Assembly: GCA_041920215.1 (NCBI GenBank)
Contig: JAYRSJ010000030.1
Span: 1 to 38,859, forward strand
DNA length: 38,859 nt
Reading direction: 5' to 3'
Source: JAYRSJ01 sp041920215
GTDB taxonomy: Bacteria; Pseudomonadota; Gammaproteobacteria; Burkholderiales; Burkholderiaceae_C
Below, piece after piece: positions 1-6,591 of this stretch. The number at the start of each line of letters is the position of its first letter. The first letter of the stretch is position 1. The notes below the pieces were generated by a model. That model did no database searches. It was not told the DNA's origin and was given only the letters and a program-made list of their open reading frames with translations. Made by a program: the position numbers and the translations under genes.

Positions 1-53
1 TGCTGCAGGACTATGCGGAGGACTTCCTGGCGCTGGCCGGCCAGCAGCCCTAG
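1..53 (+). CDS. 3' end of an unidentified gene (partial)
   Basis: Reading in the third frame gives a 16-residue tail (LQDYAEDFLALAGQQP) that ends at TAG 51-53. Nearly all codons end in G or C, as in the clear genes of this window, so this is probably the true C-terminus of a gene entering from the left. It is too short to identify. It converges on the diguanylate cyclase, whose stop codon lies 12 bases further on. Confidence 0.5.
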   Translation, partial: LQDYAEDFLALAGQQP

Positions 54-65
54 GCCGACGACGCT

Positions 66-1046
66 TCAGGCCGCGATCGCGGGCCGCGAACGCTTGTGCT
101 GATACAGACGCTGATCGGCCAGTGCGATCAGGACGTCCGGCTCGCTGCCCTCGGCGGGGAACAGCGCGGCACCGAAACTGGCCCGCACCGCGGGCCCGGC
201 ATCGGCCGCGGCCAGCTGCTGATGCAGGCGCTGCAGCGCAGCGGCGAGACCGGCCTCGCCGTCCAGCGGCCGCAGCAGCACCGCGAACTCGTCGCCGCCC
301 AGCCTGGCCACCGTGTCCGAGTTTCTGGCCCAGCTTTTCAGCCGCGTCGCCAGCGCGCACAGCGCAGCATCGCCGGCCGGGTGGCCCTGGCTGTCATTGA
401 TGTGCTTGAGCCCGTCCATGTCCAGCATCAGCAGCGCACCGGGCCGCCCGTCGCGGGCACTGTGCAGCAGGGCCGCGCGCAGCCGGTCCATGAACAGCGC
501 GCGGTTGGCCAGCCCGGTCAGGCTGTCGTGGGTGGCGCGGTGGAACAGCGCGTCACCGCCGTAGCGGGTCGAGTAGTACATCGCCGCGCCGATCACCTCG
601 GCCAGCAGGCCCAGCAGGATCTCGCTCTTGGCATCGAAATGCCTGGGGCTCGCCGACATGGCCTTGAGCACGCCGATGCTGACGCCTGCATGCTTGAGCG
701 GCACGACCAGCATGGAGCGCAGGCCGGCCCGGCGGCAGGCAGCCAGATCGACACGGCTGTCCTGCTCGGCATCGTCACAGCGCAAGACCTGCCCCTGGGC
801 GACACACAGACCCGAGAGGCTGTGGCTTCGGTCTATGCGCAGGCCCAGGCAGCCGCTGGCACTGCCGGCTACGGCCCTATAGACCATCTCGTCGCCCTCG
901 GCCATCTCGATGGCCGCGCCATCGGCGTCGACCAGCGAAAGGGTGCGCCGCACCACCAGATCCATCACCCCGCCCAGGTCCAGACCCTGGCGCACGATAT
1001 CGGTCTGCAGCGCGACCAGCGCCAGCAGCTTTTCTTGTGTCGGCAT
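66..1046 (-). CDS. GAF-GGDEF diguanylate cyclase
   Basis: The 326-residue product should make cyclic di-GMP from two GTP. An N-terminal GAF sensor (about residues 10-150) precedes a GGDEF domain (about 165-320). The active-site GGDEF is intact (ARLGGDEFAVLL), and RNSD, an RxxD inhibitory site, lies five residues before it, so product inhibition is expected. There is no signal peptide or membrane segment, so it should be cytoplasmic with a soluble ligand or partner. I chose the start MPTQEK because GGAGGG lies seven bases upstream; the open frame runs 23 codons further to 1115 without a comparable site. It stands alone, diverging from the Cys-rich secreted protein. The GAF ligand cannot be told from sequence. 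Confidence 0.92.
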   Translation of the reverse strand: MPTQEKLLALVALQTDIVRQGLDLGGVMDLVVRRTLSLVDADGAAIEMAEGDEMVYRAVAGSASGCLGLRIDRSHSLSGLCVAQGQVLRCDDAEQDSRVDLAACRRAGLRSMLVVPLKHAGVSIGVLKAMSASPRHFDAKSEILLGLLAEVIGAAMYYSTRYGGDALFHRATHDSLTGLANRALFMDRLRAALLHSARDGRPGALLMLDMDGLKHINDSQGHPAGDAALCALATRLKSWARNSDTVARLGGDEFAVLLRPLDGEAGLAAALQRLHQQLAAADAGPAVRASFGAALFPAEGSEPDVLIALADQRLYQHKRSRPAIAA

Positions 1047-1053
1047 CTTGATG

Positions 1054-1059
1054 CCCTCC
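1054..1059 (-). promoter_or_regulatory. Ribosome binding site of the diguanylate cyclase
   Basis: GGAGGG on the minus strand, seven bases before the ATG at 1046. It decides the start codon against the longer upstream open frame. Confidence 0.6.
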
Positions 1060-1341
1060 ACGCCCGCGCCGGCAGTGCCGCTCGACGGACGCAGGCCGGG
1101 GCGGGTCCGTCGCATGGCCGGCCTGCCACTCTTGCCTGATCAATCTCCCTGACTGATATTTGCAAGTGTCCCACAGCGGCACAGTAGCGCCAGCCACCCG
1201 CATCGGGGACGCCGCCCGGCAAGCCCCGCCCGGCCGTGCAAGCTTTGCTTACAAGCGGCCGTCATCCGGGCGCCGCCGGCCGGCGTTGCTGGCGGCTAGG
1301 ATGGCCCCATTCCTTCATCCGCCCCGAAGCAGGAGACCCGC

Positions 1342-2319
1342 ATGACCGCTCAAACGCTTTGCCCGCCGCTCCGGCCTGCCGCCAGCGGCTGGCGCCGCCT
1401 CGCCACGCTGGCGCCAGCGCTGCTGCTGGCGCCGCTCATGGGCCTGCTGCCCAATCTGCTGCTGGTCGGCAGCGCGCAGGCGCAGGACGACTGGCGCTCT
1501 TGCGCCCAGGAGGGCCAGATCTGCCGTGTCAGCGGCGAGGCCATGCTGCGCTTCGGCAGCAAGGGCCGCTATGTGTTTCGCATGAGCAGCGAGCCGCAGC
1601 CCTGCACCGTCGACGCCTTCGGCAGCGATCCGGCCCCGGGTGTGCGCAAGCAATGCGAGGTCTCGAGCAACTGGCGCCAGAGCTCGCGCTACCGCAGCTG
1701 GCGCGACGCCGGCAGCGAGGGTTGGCGCTTCTGTGCCGCCGAGGGCGGCAGCTGCACTGCCCAGGGCAGCATGCAGGCCCGCTTCGGCGCCGATGGCCGC
1801 TATGCGACCCGCGATGTCAACGGACGCTTCAGCTGCAGTACCCGCACCTTTGGCGACCCGGCGCCGGGCCGGCCCAAGTTCTGCGAGTTGGCCGACGACG
1901 GTGACTGGCGGCTGTGTGCCAACGAGGGCGATCTGTGCCGGCTGCCCGCCGGCGCCAGCCAGGTACGCTACGGCGCCGAGGGGCGCTACACCGAGCGCCA
2001 GATCACGCAAGGCTCGGTGGCCTGCCATAACGGCGTCTTCGGCGACCCGGTGCCGGGTCTTGCCAAGCAATGCGAGTACCGGCGCGTCGGTGACGGCGGC
2101 GGTGGTGGCAACGGCGCCGGCCGTCTGCCATGGGAGAGCTGTGCGCGTGAGGGCGAGGTCTGCGAGCTGCGCGGAGTGGCCATGCTGCGCTACGGCGCCA
2201 ATGGCCGCTATGCCTACCGCGAGGCCTACCAGGGCCTGCTGTGCGGCAACGACAGCTTCGGTGGCGACCCGGCACCGGGCGAGATGAAGCGCTGCGATGT
2301 GCTGAAGCTGCGGCGCTGA
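1342..2319 (+). CDS. Secreted protein with four Cys-rich WxxCAxEG repeats
   Basis: 325 residues. A long N-terminal segment with a hydrophobic core and AQA before QDD (about residue 48) looks like a Sec signal peptide, so the product is probably periplasmic or exported. The mature part is four repeats of about 55 residues beginning near 51, 128, 189 and 264. Each reads W-x-x-C-A-x-E-G-x-x-C, then R[FY]G..GRY..R, a third Cys, FG(x)DP.PG and a fourth Cys. Cysteines are 54/61/88/105, 131/138/165/181, 192/199/228/244 and 267/274/301/318, so two disulfides per repeat are likely. A glycine-rich linker (251-260) precedes the last repeat. I see no catalytic motif; binding is a guess. AGGAGA five bases upstream supports the start. 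Confidence 0.8.
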   Translation: MTAQTLCPPLRPAASGWRRLATLAPALLLAPLMGLLPNLLLVGSAQAQDDWRSCAQEGQICRVSGEAMLRFGSKGRYVFRMSSEPQPCTVDAFGSDPAPGVRKQCEVSSNWRQSSRYRSWRDAGSEGWRFCAAEGGSCTAQGSMQARFGADGRYATRDVNGRFSCSTRTFGDPAPGRPKFCELADDGDWRLCANEGDLCRLPAGASQVRYGAEGRYTERQITQGSVACHNGVFGDPVPGLAKQCEYRRVGDGGGGGNGAGRLPWESCAREGEVCELRGVAMLRYGANGRYAYREAYQGLLCGNDSFGGDPAPGEMKRCDVLKLRR

Positions 2320-2329
2320 CAGTGCGCCC

Positions 2330-3127
2330 ATGGTCCGAGACAGCCAGGCATTGACACAGGCCCTGGTCGACGCGCGCCACAGCGGCAAAGCGCTGCGGGC
2401 CGCCGACTGGGAACACGCCGTCTGCAGCGAGGCCGAGGCCTATGCGGTGCAGGAGGGCGTGGCCGCCGCGCTGGGCTGGGCAAGCGCGCCCGGGCGGCCG
2501 GTACGGCACTGGAAATCGGGCGCGCCGGACCGCGCCGGCCCCTTCAGCCACGCGCCGCTGGACCCGGCCGGCGTGAGCCAGGGCGAAACGGCTGGCCCGA
2601 CAAGCAAGACCTGGCCCCGGCTGGGTCTGGAGGCCGAGGTCGCGCTGCGCCTGGGCTGCGACATCAGCCCAGCACAGGCGCGTGCGCTCCACCCCGGTCT
2701 TGCCCCTGGCCTGGTGGATGCTGTGTGCATCGCGGTGGAACTGGTCGGCTCGCGCTGGCAGGAAGGCCTGGCGGCACCGGCCCTGCTGAAGATGGCCGAC
2801 CATCAATGCCATGCCGGCCTGCTGCTGGGTCCTTGGCTGGCGTGGCGGGAGGGGCTGGACTGGGCACGCCTGCGCTGGACCCTGCAGCAGACGGGCGAGC
2901 CGACGCTGAGCCGACAGGGCGGCCACGCGCTGGACGATCCGGCCTGGCTGCTGGCCCCCTGGTTGCAGCACCTGAGCCGCCACGGTGCCACGGTGCCTGC
3001 CGGCACCGTCGTCACCACCGGCGCCTGGGGCGGCGGCCTGCTGCCGGCCAGCGCTGCCAGCCTAGCCGGTGAGGCGGCGCTGAGTCTGAGCTTCGAGGGC
3101 CTGGGTTGCTTTCGCTTCAGGCTGTGA
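2330..3127 (+). CDS. 2-keto-4-pentenoate hydratase/fumarylacetoacetase-family protein
   Basis: 265 residues resembling MhpD-type hydratases, which add water to 2-hydroxypenta-2,4-dienoate in aromatic meta-cleavage pathways; relatives include 4-oxalocrotonate decarboxylases. Family marks seen are an E-x-E metal-binding pair in GLEAEVALRLG, the following VELVGSRW segment, and VTTGAWGGG near residue 230 where family members have VTTGSWTG. No other aromatic degradation gene is nearby, so the substrate is open. It starts ten bases after the stop of the Cys-repeat protein and may be cotranscribed. No clear Shine-Dalgarno site is visible. Its last 11 bases overlap the end of the convergent acetyltransferase gene. 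Confidence 0.82.
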   Translation: MVRDSQALTQALVDARHSGKALRAADWEHAVCSEAEAYAVQEGVAAALGWASAPGRPVRHWKSGAPDRAGPFSHAPLDPAGVSQGETAGPTSKTWPRLGLEAEVALRLGCDISPAQARALHPGLAPGLVDAVCIAVELVGSRWQEGLAAPALLKMADHQCHAGLLLGPWLAWREGLDWARLRWTLQQTGEPTLSRQGGHALDDPAWLLAPWLQHLSRHGATVPAGTVVTTGAWGGGLLPASAASLAGEAALSLSFEGLGCFRFRL

Positions 3128-3668
3128 CGAGCTGACGCTCCATCCAGCAGGCAGCACTGCCGAAGCTGGCCAGCTTCTGGCGCAGGGCCGGGCTGGGTTG
3201 GGCCACCCGTTCGAAGCCCTGGCGCTGCCAGAAAGGCAGCGAGCCCTGCACCGCCACCAGCCCCAGCTGATCCAGGCCGAGGGCCTGGGCGCTGCCCTCC
3301 CCCCGCTCCAGCAGTTGCCGGCCCAGGCCCAGCGAGCGGCCGGCAGGCGCCACCGCCAGATCATGCAGATACAGCAGCCGCGCTCCGCGCGGCGGCTGCA
3401 GCACCGGTGCATTCCAGGCCGGCAGGCTCAGCTCGCAGGCCGGCAGGCTGATCAGATAGGCCAGGGCCTGGCCGCTGGTGCGCTGCACGGCGATGAAGCA
3501 GCTCAGGCTGCTGCCATCGGTGCCCGCGGTGGCGGCCAGCTTGGCCTCGAAGGCCTGGCGGTTCTCCAGCAGCTCCGGCCCATAGCACTGGGCCTGCACG
3601 GCCAGCACCGCAGCCAGATCGGCCGCTCGCAGCGGCCGCAGCATTACATCGCTCATCATCGGGGACAT
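3117..3668 (-). CDS. GNAT-family N-acetyltransferase
   Basis: 183 residues with the GNAT layout: N-terminal strand-helix (LRPLRAADLAAVLAVQ), a central LHDLAVAP strand, an acetyl-CoA pyrophosphate loop in RSLGLGRQLLERG, and a late FWQRQGFERV segment typical of the C-terminal strand. It should move an acetyl group from acetyl-CoA to an amine; the acceptor is unknown. It starts nine bases after the CSD-DUF1294 gene and is probably cotranscribed with it. Internal ATGs at 3659 and 3656 are possible alternative starts, as none has a clear ribosome binding site. Confidence 0.85.
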   Translation of the reverse strand: MSPMMSDVMLRPLRAADLAAVLAVQAQCYGPELLENRQAFEAKLAATAGTDGSSLSCFIAVQRTSGQALAYLISLPACELSLPAWNAPVLQPPRGARLLYLHDLAVAPAGRSLGLGRQLLERGEGSAQALGLDQLGLVAVQGSLPFWQRQGFERVAQPSPALRQKLASFGSAACWMERQLVTA

Positions 3669-3677
3669 ATCCAGGGT

Positions 3678-4337
3678 TCAGAGATTCAGCCAAGGCCGCA
3701 ACCCGGCCAGCAGCCAGCGGCCCAGTGGGGTGAACAGCAGGCTGAAGCCCAGCACATTGAGCAGCACCATCAGCCAGAAGACACGGCGAAACGCCGGCTT
3801 GCTGCTCTTGTGGCGCAGCGTCTGCTGAGCCAGCAGCGCGCCGGGCCAGCCGCAGGCCAGGGCCAGCAGGTGCAGCGTGCTTTCGGCCACCCGCCATTGC
3901 CGCAGACGGGCGGCGCGCTTGTCCAGCGCATAGACGAGGAAGCTGGCCATGCTCATCGAGAAGTAGGCACCCCAGACCGCGCGGGGCAGCTCGAAAGCCA
4001 GCTGGCAGACCAGCACCAGGCTGGCGAAGGCCGGCACCAGCCAAAGACTGGCGCTGCCGCTGGCCGCCGCAGCGCCGCCACTGGCCGCCGGCGCTGCGGC
4101 GGCCGGCGCACGCGGCTCCAGGCTCTGCACCTGCAGGGCACGCGGCTTGCCCTGGGCATCGCTGCCTGCGACGAAGCTCAGGCGCTCGCCGACAAAGGGC
4201 CGGCGCGCCCGCATGCCGAAGGCCTTGATATGGACGAAGCGCTTGGCGCCACCGCCCTGCGGGGCGATGAAGCCATAGCCCTTGGCATCGTCCCACTGGA
4301 CCAGAACACCGTTCTCTCGCTGACTGCTCATCATCAT
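3678..4337 (-). CDS. Cold-shock domain-DUF1294 membrane protein
   Basis: 219 residues from the first of three tandem ATGs. Residues 1-70 form a cold-shock domain with the RNP1-like KGYGFIAPQGG and the RNP2-like KRFVHIKAF motifs, so it should bind single-stranded RNA or DNA. An Ala-rich linker leads to a membrane part of three or four hydrophobic segments, with the DUF1294 hallmarks VYALDKRAAR, LHLLALACGWPGALLAQ and RHKSSKPAFRRVFW. CSD-DUF1294 fusions are a known arrangement in proteobacteria; their role is not established. A GTG frame opens 11 codons earlier (4370), but no ribosome binding site favours it. It shares a transcription unit with the downstream GNAT gene. Confidence 0.86.
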   Translation of the reverse strand: MMMSSQRENGVLVQWDDAKGYGFIAPQGGGAKRFVHIKAFGMRARRPFVGERLSFVAGSDAQGKPRALQVQSLEPRAPAAAAPAASGGAAAASGSASLWLVPAFASLVLVCQLAFELPRAVWGAYFSMSMASFLVYALDKRAARLRQWRVAESTLHLLALACGWPGALLAQQTLRHKSSKPAFRRVFWLMVLLNVLGFSLLFTPLGRWLLAGLRPWLNL

Positions 4338-4388
4338 CGTCGTCGTGCTGCCGTGCGTGGCGGGCGGCACTGTGCCACAACAAGTGCA

Positions 4389-4410
4389 AAGGCCCGCTTG
4401 CGCGGGCCTT
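4389..4410 (-). terminator. Terminator hairpin after the RNA helicase gene
   Basis: A perfect nine-base stem, AAGGCCCGC (4389-4397) with GCGGGCCTT (4402-4410), and a four-base loop. On the minus strand it ends in TTT and lies 60 bases past the helicase stop, upstream of the CSD-DUF1294 gene. The U tract is short, so termination may be partial. Confidence 0.6.
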
Positions 4411-4470
4411 GCAGCGGCGCGTCAGACGCCCCGCAGACTCAGTCAGCCCGCCAGCGGACCGACACCACCA

Positions 4471-6156
4471 TCAGCGGCCGAAGCCGCCGCGGCGCGGAGC
4501 GCCGGCCGGGGGGCCGTTGCGCTTGGCCGGGCCGCCAGGGCCGCGACGGTCGCCGCCGAAGCTGGGCTTGCCGGCAAAGGCCGGGCGATCGCCGAAGCTG
4601 GGCTTGCGGTCGGCGAAAGCGGGACGATCGCCAAAGGCCGGACGGTCACCACGCGGCGCGAAGTTCTTGTCGAAGCCACGCTCACCATGGCGGTCATTGC
4701 CACGCTCAAAGGGCTTGCGGTCGCTGAAGTCGCGGCGCGGCTCGAAGCCCTCGCCACCACGCGGTGCGAAGTCACGCGGCGCGAAATCGCGCTGCGCGCC
4801 GAACTGGCCACCGCCGTCACGGCCGTAGGGCTTGCCGGCGCCATCGCGCTGGAAGGGCTTGCCGCCGCCATCGCGCTGGAAAGGCTTGCCGCCGAAGCGC
4901 TTGCCCTCGCCACCCTTGAAGCCGAAGCCGCCGGGACGGCGATCCTCGAAGCCGGCGCCGGCCGGACGCGGCGGGAAGATGCGCGGTTCCTGGGTCTTGG
5001 GCTCCAGGCCGGCCACCTGGCTGACCGGGATGGTCTGGGTGGTGAACTGCTGGATGCGGCGGATCATCGACACATCGTCGCGCACCGCCAGTGTCACGGC
5101 CAGGCCTTCGCGACCGGCACGGCCGGTGCGGCCGATGCGGTGCACATAGTCCTCGGCCTTCATCGGCAGACCGTAGTTGATCACATGGGTGATGGTGGGC
5201 ACGTCGATGCCGCGGGCCGCCACATCGGTGGCCACCAGCACGCGCAGCTCGCGGCGGCGCAGCGCCATCAGCACACGGTTGCGCTTGCCCTGCGGCATGC
5301 CGCCATGCAGCGGAGCGACCGAGTGGCCGATCTCCTGCAGACGCTCAGCCAGCCAGTCAGCGTCACGCTGGGTCGAGGTGAAGACCACCGCCTGGTCCAG
5401 CGTCGGCTCGGCCAGGATGGCCTCCAGCAACTGGTCCTTGTGATTGTGGTTGTCAGCCCAATGCAGGCGCTGGGTGATGTTCTCGTGGGTATCGGTGTGC
5501 GAGGCCACGTCGATGCGCAGCGGATCGTTCAGCAGATCGTGCGCCAGGCGGCCCACATGACCGGCGAAGGTGGCGCTGTACATCACGGTCTGGCGGGTCG
5601 CCGGCGTGGCTTCGGCCACGACCTTGATGTCGTCGATGAAGCCCATGTCCAGCATGCGATCGGCCTCGTCCAGCACCAGCATCTCGACATTCTCGAGCAC
5701 GCACTTGCCGCTGCTCAGATGGTCCAGCAGGCGACCCGGGGTGGCGATCAGGATGTCCAGCGGACCGGTCAGCTGACGGATCTGCAACGGATAGGGCATG
5801 CCGCCCAGCACGGTGGCGACACGCAGGCCCTGCACATGGCGGCCATAGGTCTGGGCCGCCTTGGAGACCTGCATGGCCAGCTCACGGGTGGGGCACAGCA
5901 CCAGCACCTTGGGGCCGTAGATCTTGCCCTTCTCGCGACGCTTGGCGTTATCGCCGCGGGTCTCGATGATCTTCTGCAGCGCCGGCAGGATGAAGGACGC
6001 GGTCTTGCCCGAACCGGTGCGCGAGGACACCATCAGGTCCTGGCCCAGCAGGCCCGGCGGGATGGCCTGGGCTTGCACCTCGGTGGCGGTCTCGTAGCCC
6101 GAATCCTTAACGGCGCGCAGCAGAACCTCGTTCAGGCCCAGATTCTCAAAACTCAT
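4471..6156 (-). CDS. DEAD-box ATP-dependent RNA helicase (RhlE-like)
   Basis: 561 residues. All DEAD-box motifs are intact: Q motif near 24-30, Walker A SSRTGSGKT (44-52), PTRELA, TPGRLLD, DEAD at 163-166, SAT in YSATF, VFTSTQ, VLVATDVAARGIDVP and HRIGRTGRAG. It should unwind short RNA duplexes in ribosome assembly, mRNA decay or cold adaptation. After about residue 395 comes a basic, Gly/Arg/Phe-rich disordered tail with GKPFQRDGGG and GDRPAF repeats, a type that usually gives nonspecific RNA binding. I chose MSFENL as the start because AAGAG lies about seven bases upstream and the Q-motif region begins there; the frame opens 29 codons earlier. A 435-base leader precedes it. Confidence 0.94.
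   Translation of the reverse strand: MSFENLGLNEVLLRAVKDSGYETATEVQAQAIPPGLLGQDLMVSSRTGSGKTASFILPALQKIIETRGDNAKRREKGKIYGPKVLVLCPTRELAMQVSKAAQTYGRHVQGLRVATVLGGMPYPLQIRQLTGPLDILIATPGRLLDHLSSGKCVLENVEMLVLDEADRMLDMGFIDDIKVVAEATPATRQTVMYSATFAGHVGRLAHDLLNDPLRIDVASHTDTHENITQRLHWADNHNHKDQLLEAILAEPTLDQAVVFTSTQRDADWLAERLQEIGHSVAPLHGGMPQGKRNRVLMALRRRELRVLVATDVAARGIDVPTITHVINYGLPMKAEDYVHRIGRTGRAGREGLAVTLAVRDDVSMIRRIQQFTTQTIPVSQVAGLEPKTQEPRIFPPRPAGAGFEDRRPGGFGFKGGEGKRFGGKPFQRDGGGKPFQRDGAGKPYGRDGGGQFGAQRDFAPRDFAPRGGEGFEPRRDFSDRKPFERGNDRHGERGFDKNFAPRGDRPAFGDRPAFADRKPSFGDRPAFAGKPSFGGDRRGPGGPAKRNGPPAGAPRRGGFGR
4556..4650. repeat. In-frame repeats encoding GDRPAF/KPSF units
   Basis: Short diverged direct repeats within the 3' part of the helicase gene. 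For example, CCGAAGCTGGGCTTGC occurs at 4556 and again at 4592, and CGATCGCC recurs nearby. They encode the C-terminal GDRPAF/ADRKPSF units, and the repeat lengths keep the frame. Confidence 0.6.
4828..4881. repeat. Two 27-base repeats encoding GKPFQRDG(G/A)
   Basis: Two tandem 27-base units, 4828-4854 and 4855-4881, that differ at one base. A degenerate third unit adjoins on the left. They encode the helicase tail GKPFQRDGGGKPFQRDGAG. Confidence 0.65.
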
Positions 6157-6591
6157 AGAAAACTCTTTTCTTTCAACAAAGCCGTGCCCTGCCCCGCTTG
6201 TGAATGGGCAAAACACATGCGGTGCCGCGTCCGTGCGCAGCACTGCAGGTCAAGTCGCTGGGAGAAAGCTCGCGTCGTACAGCAAGGGTCCCGTCAGGGG
6301 GAGAGCCTTGTGCGGCGCCGGGGAACAGTCATAAGCGACGGCATCGCCGCCGACCGATCCGCAAGGGGTGTTCAACGCTGCGTCGTGGCGGCCAGCAGGC
6401 TGCTGGTGCTGGCCCTGCATGACAGGACCGACGGCTTGAACGAGGTCAGAGGTGACGAACGAAACGTTGCGGCTTCAACCGCAACGAAGCCGCGACTGTA
6501 GCACAGCTCCGGGAAAACACCGAAGCGCGCTGGCGAGGCGGCGCGTCGGCCCGTGCACAAACGCACGTCCGGCGCGCCCGCCAACCGGCGA
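6157..6591. other. 435-base gap: leader of the helicase gene and end of the SNF2-like gene
   Basis: No convincing coding region on either strand. It holds the minus-strand 5' leader of the DEAD-box helicase and, at its right end, a terminator-like hairpin after the SNF2-like gene. I could not place a clear -35/-10 pair. The span is long for this compact window, so leader-mediated control is possible but unshown. Confidence 0.5.
6465..6486 (-). terminator. Probable terminator after the SNF2-like gene
   Basis: A perfect eight-base stem, CGTTGCGG (6465-6472) with CCGCAACG (6479-6486), and a six-base loop. On the minus strand it is followed by TTTCGTTCGT. It lies about 105 bases past the stop of the SNF2-like gene and would separate it from the RNA helicase. 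The U tract is broken. Confidence 0.45.

Noticed and set aside
1150..1185. TGGGAC...TTGCA as a sigma-54 promoter for the diguanylate cyclase
   Set aside because: The spacing between the GG and GC elements is too short for sigma-54.
1315..2388. A 357-codon minus-strand open frame over the Cys-repeat gene
   Set aside because: The plus-strand frame has a signal peptide, a ribosome binding site and four conserved repeats; the minus frame has none of these.
4345..6501. A 718-codon open frame on the plus strand
   Set aside because: It is fully antisense to the DEAD-box helicase, whose motifs are unmistakable. Its composition (Ala, Gly, Arg, His runs) is what the reverse frame of a GC-rich gene gives.
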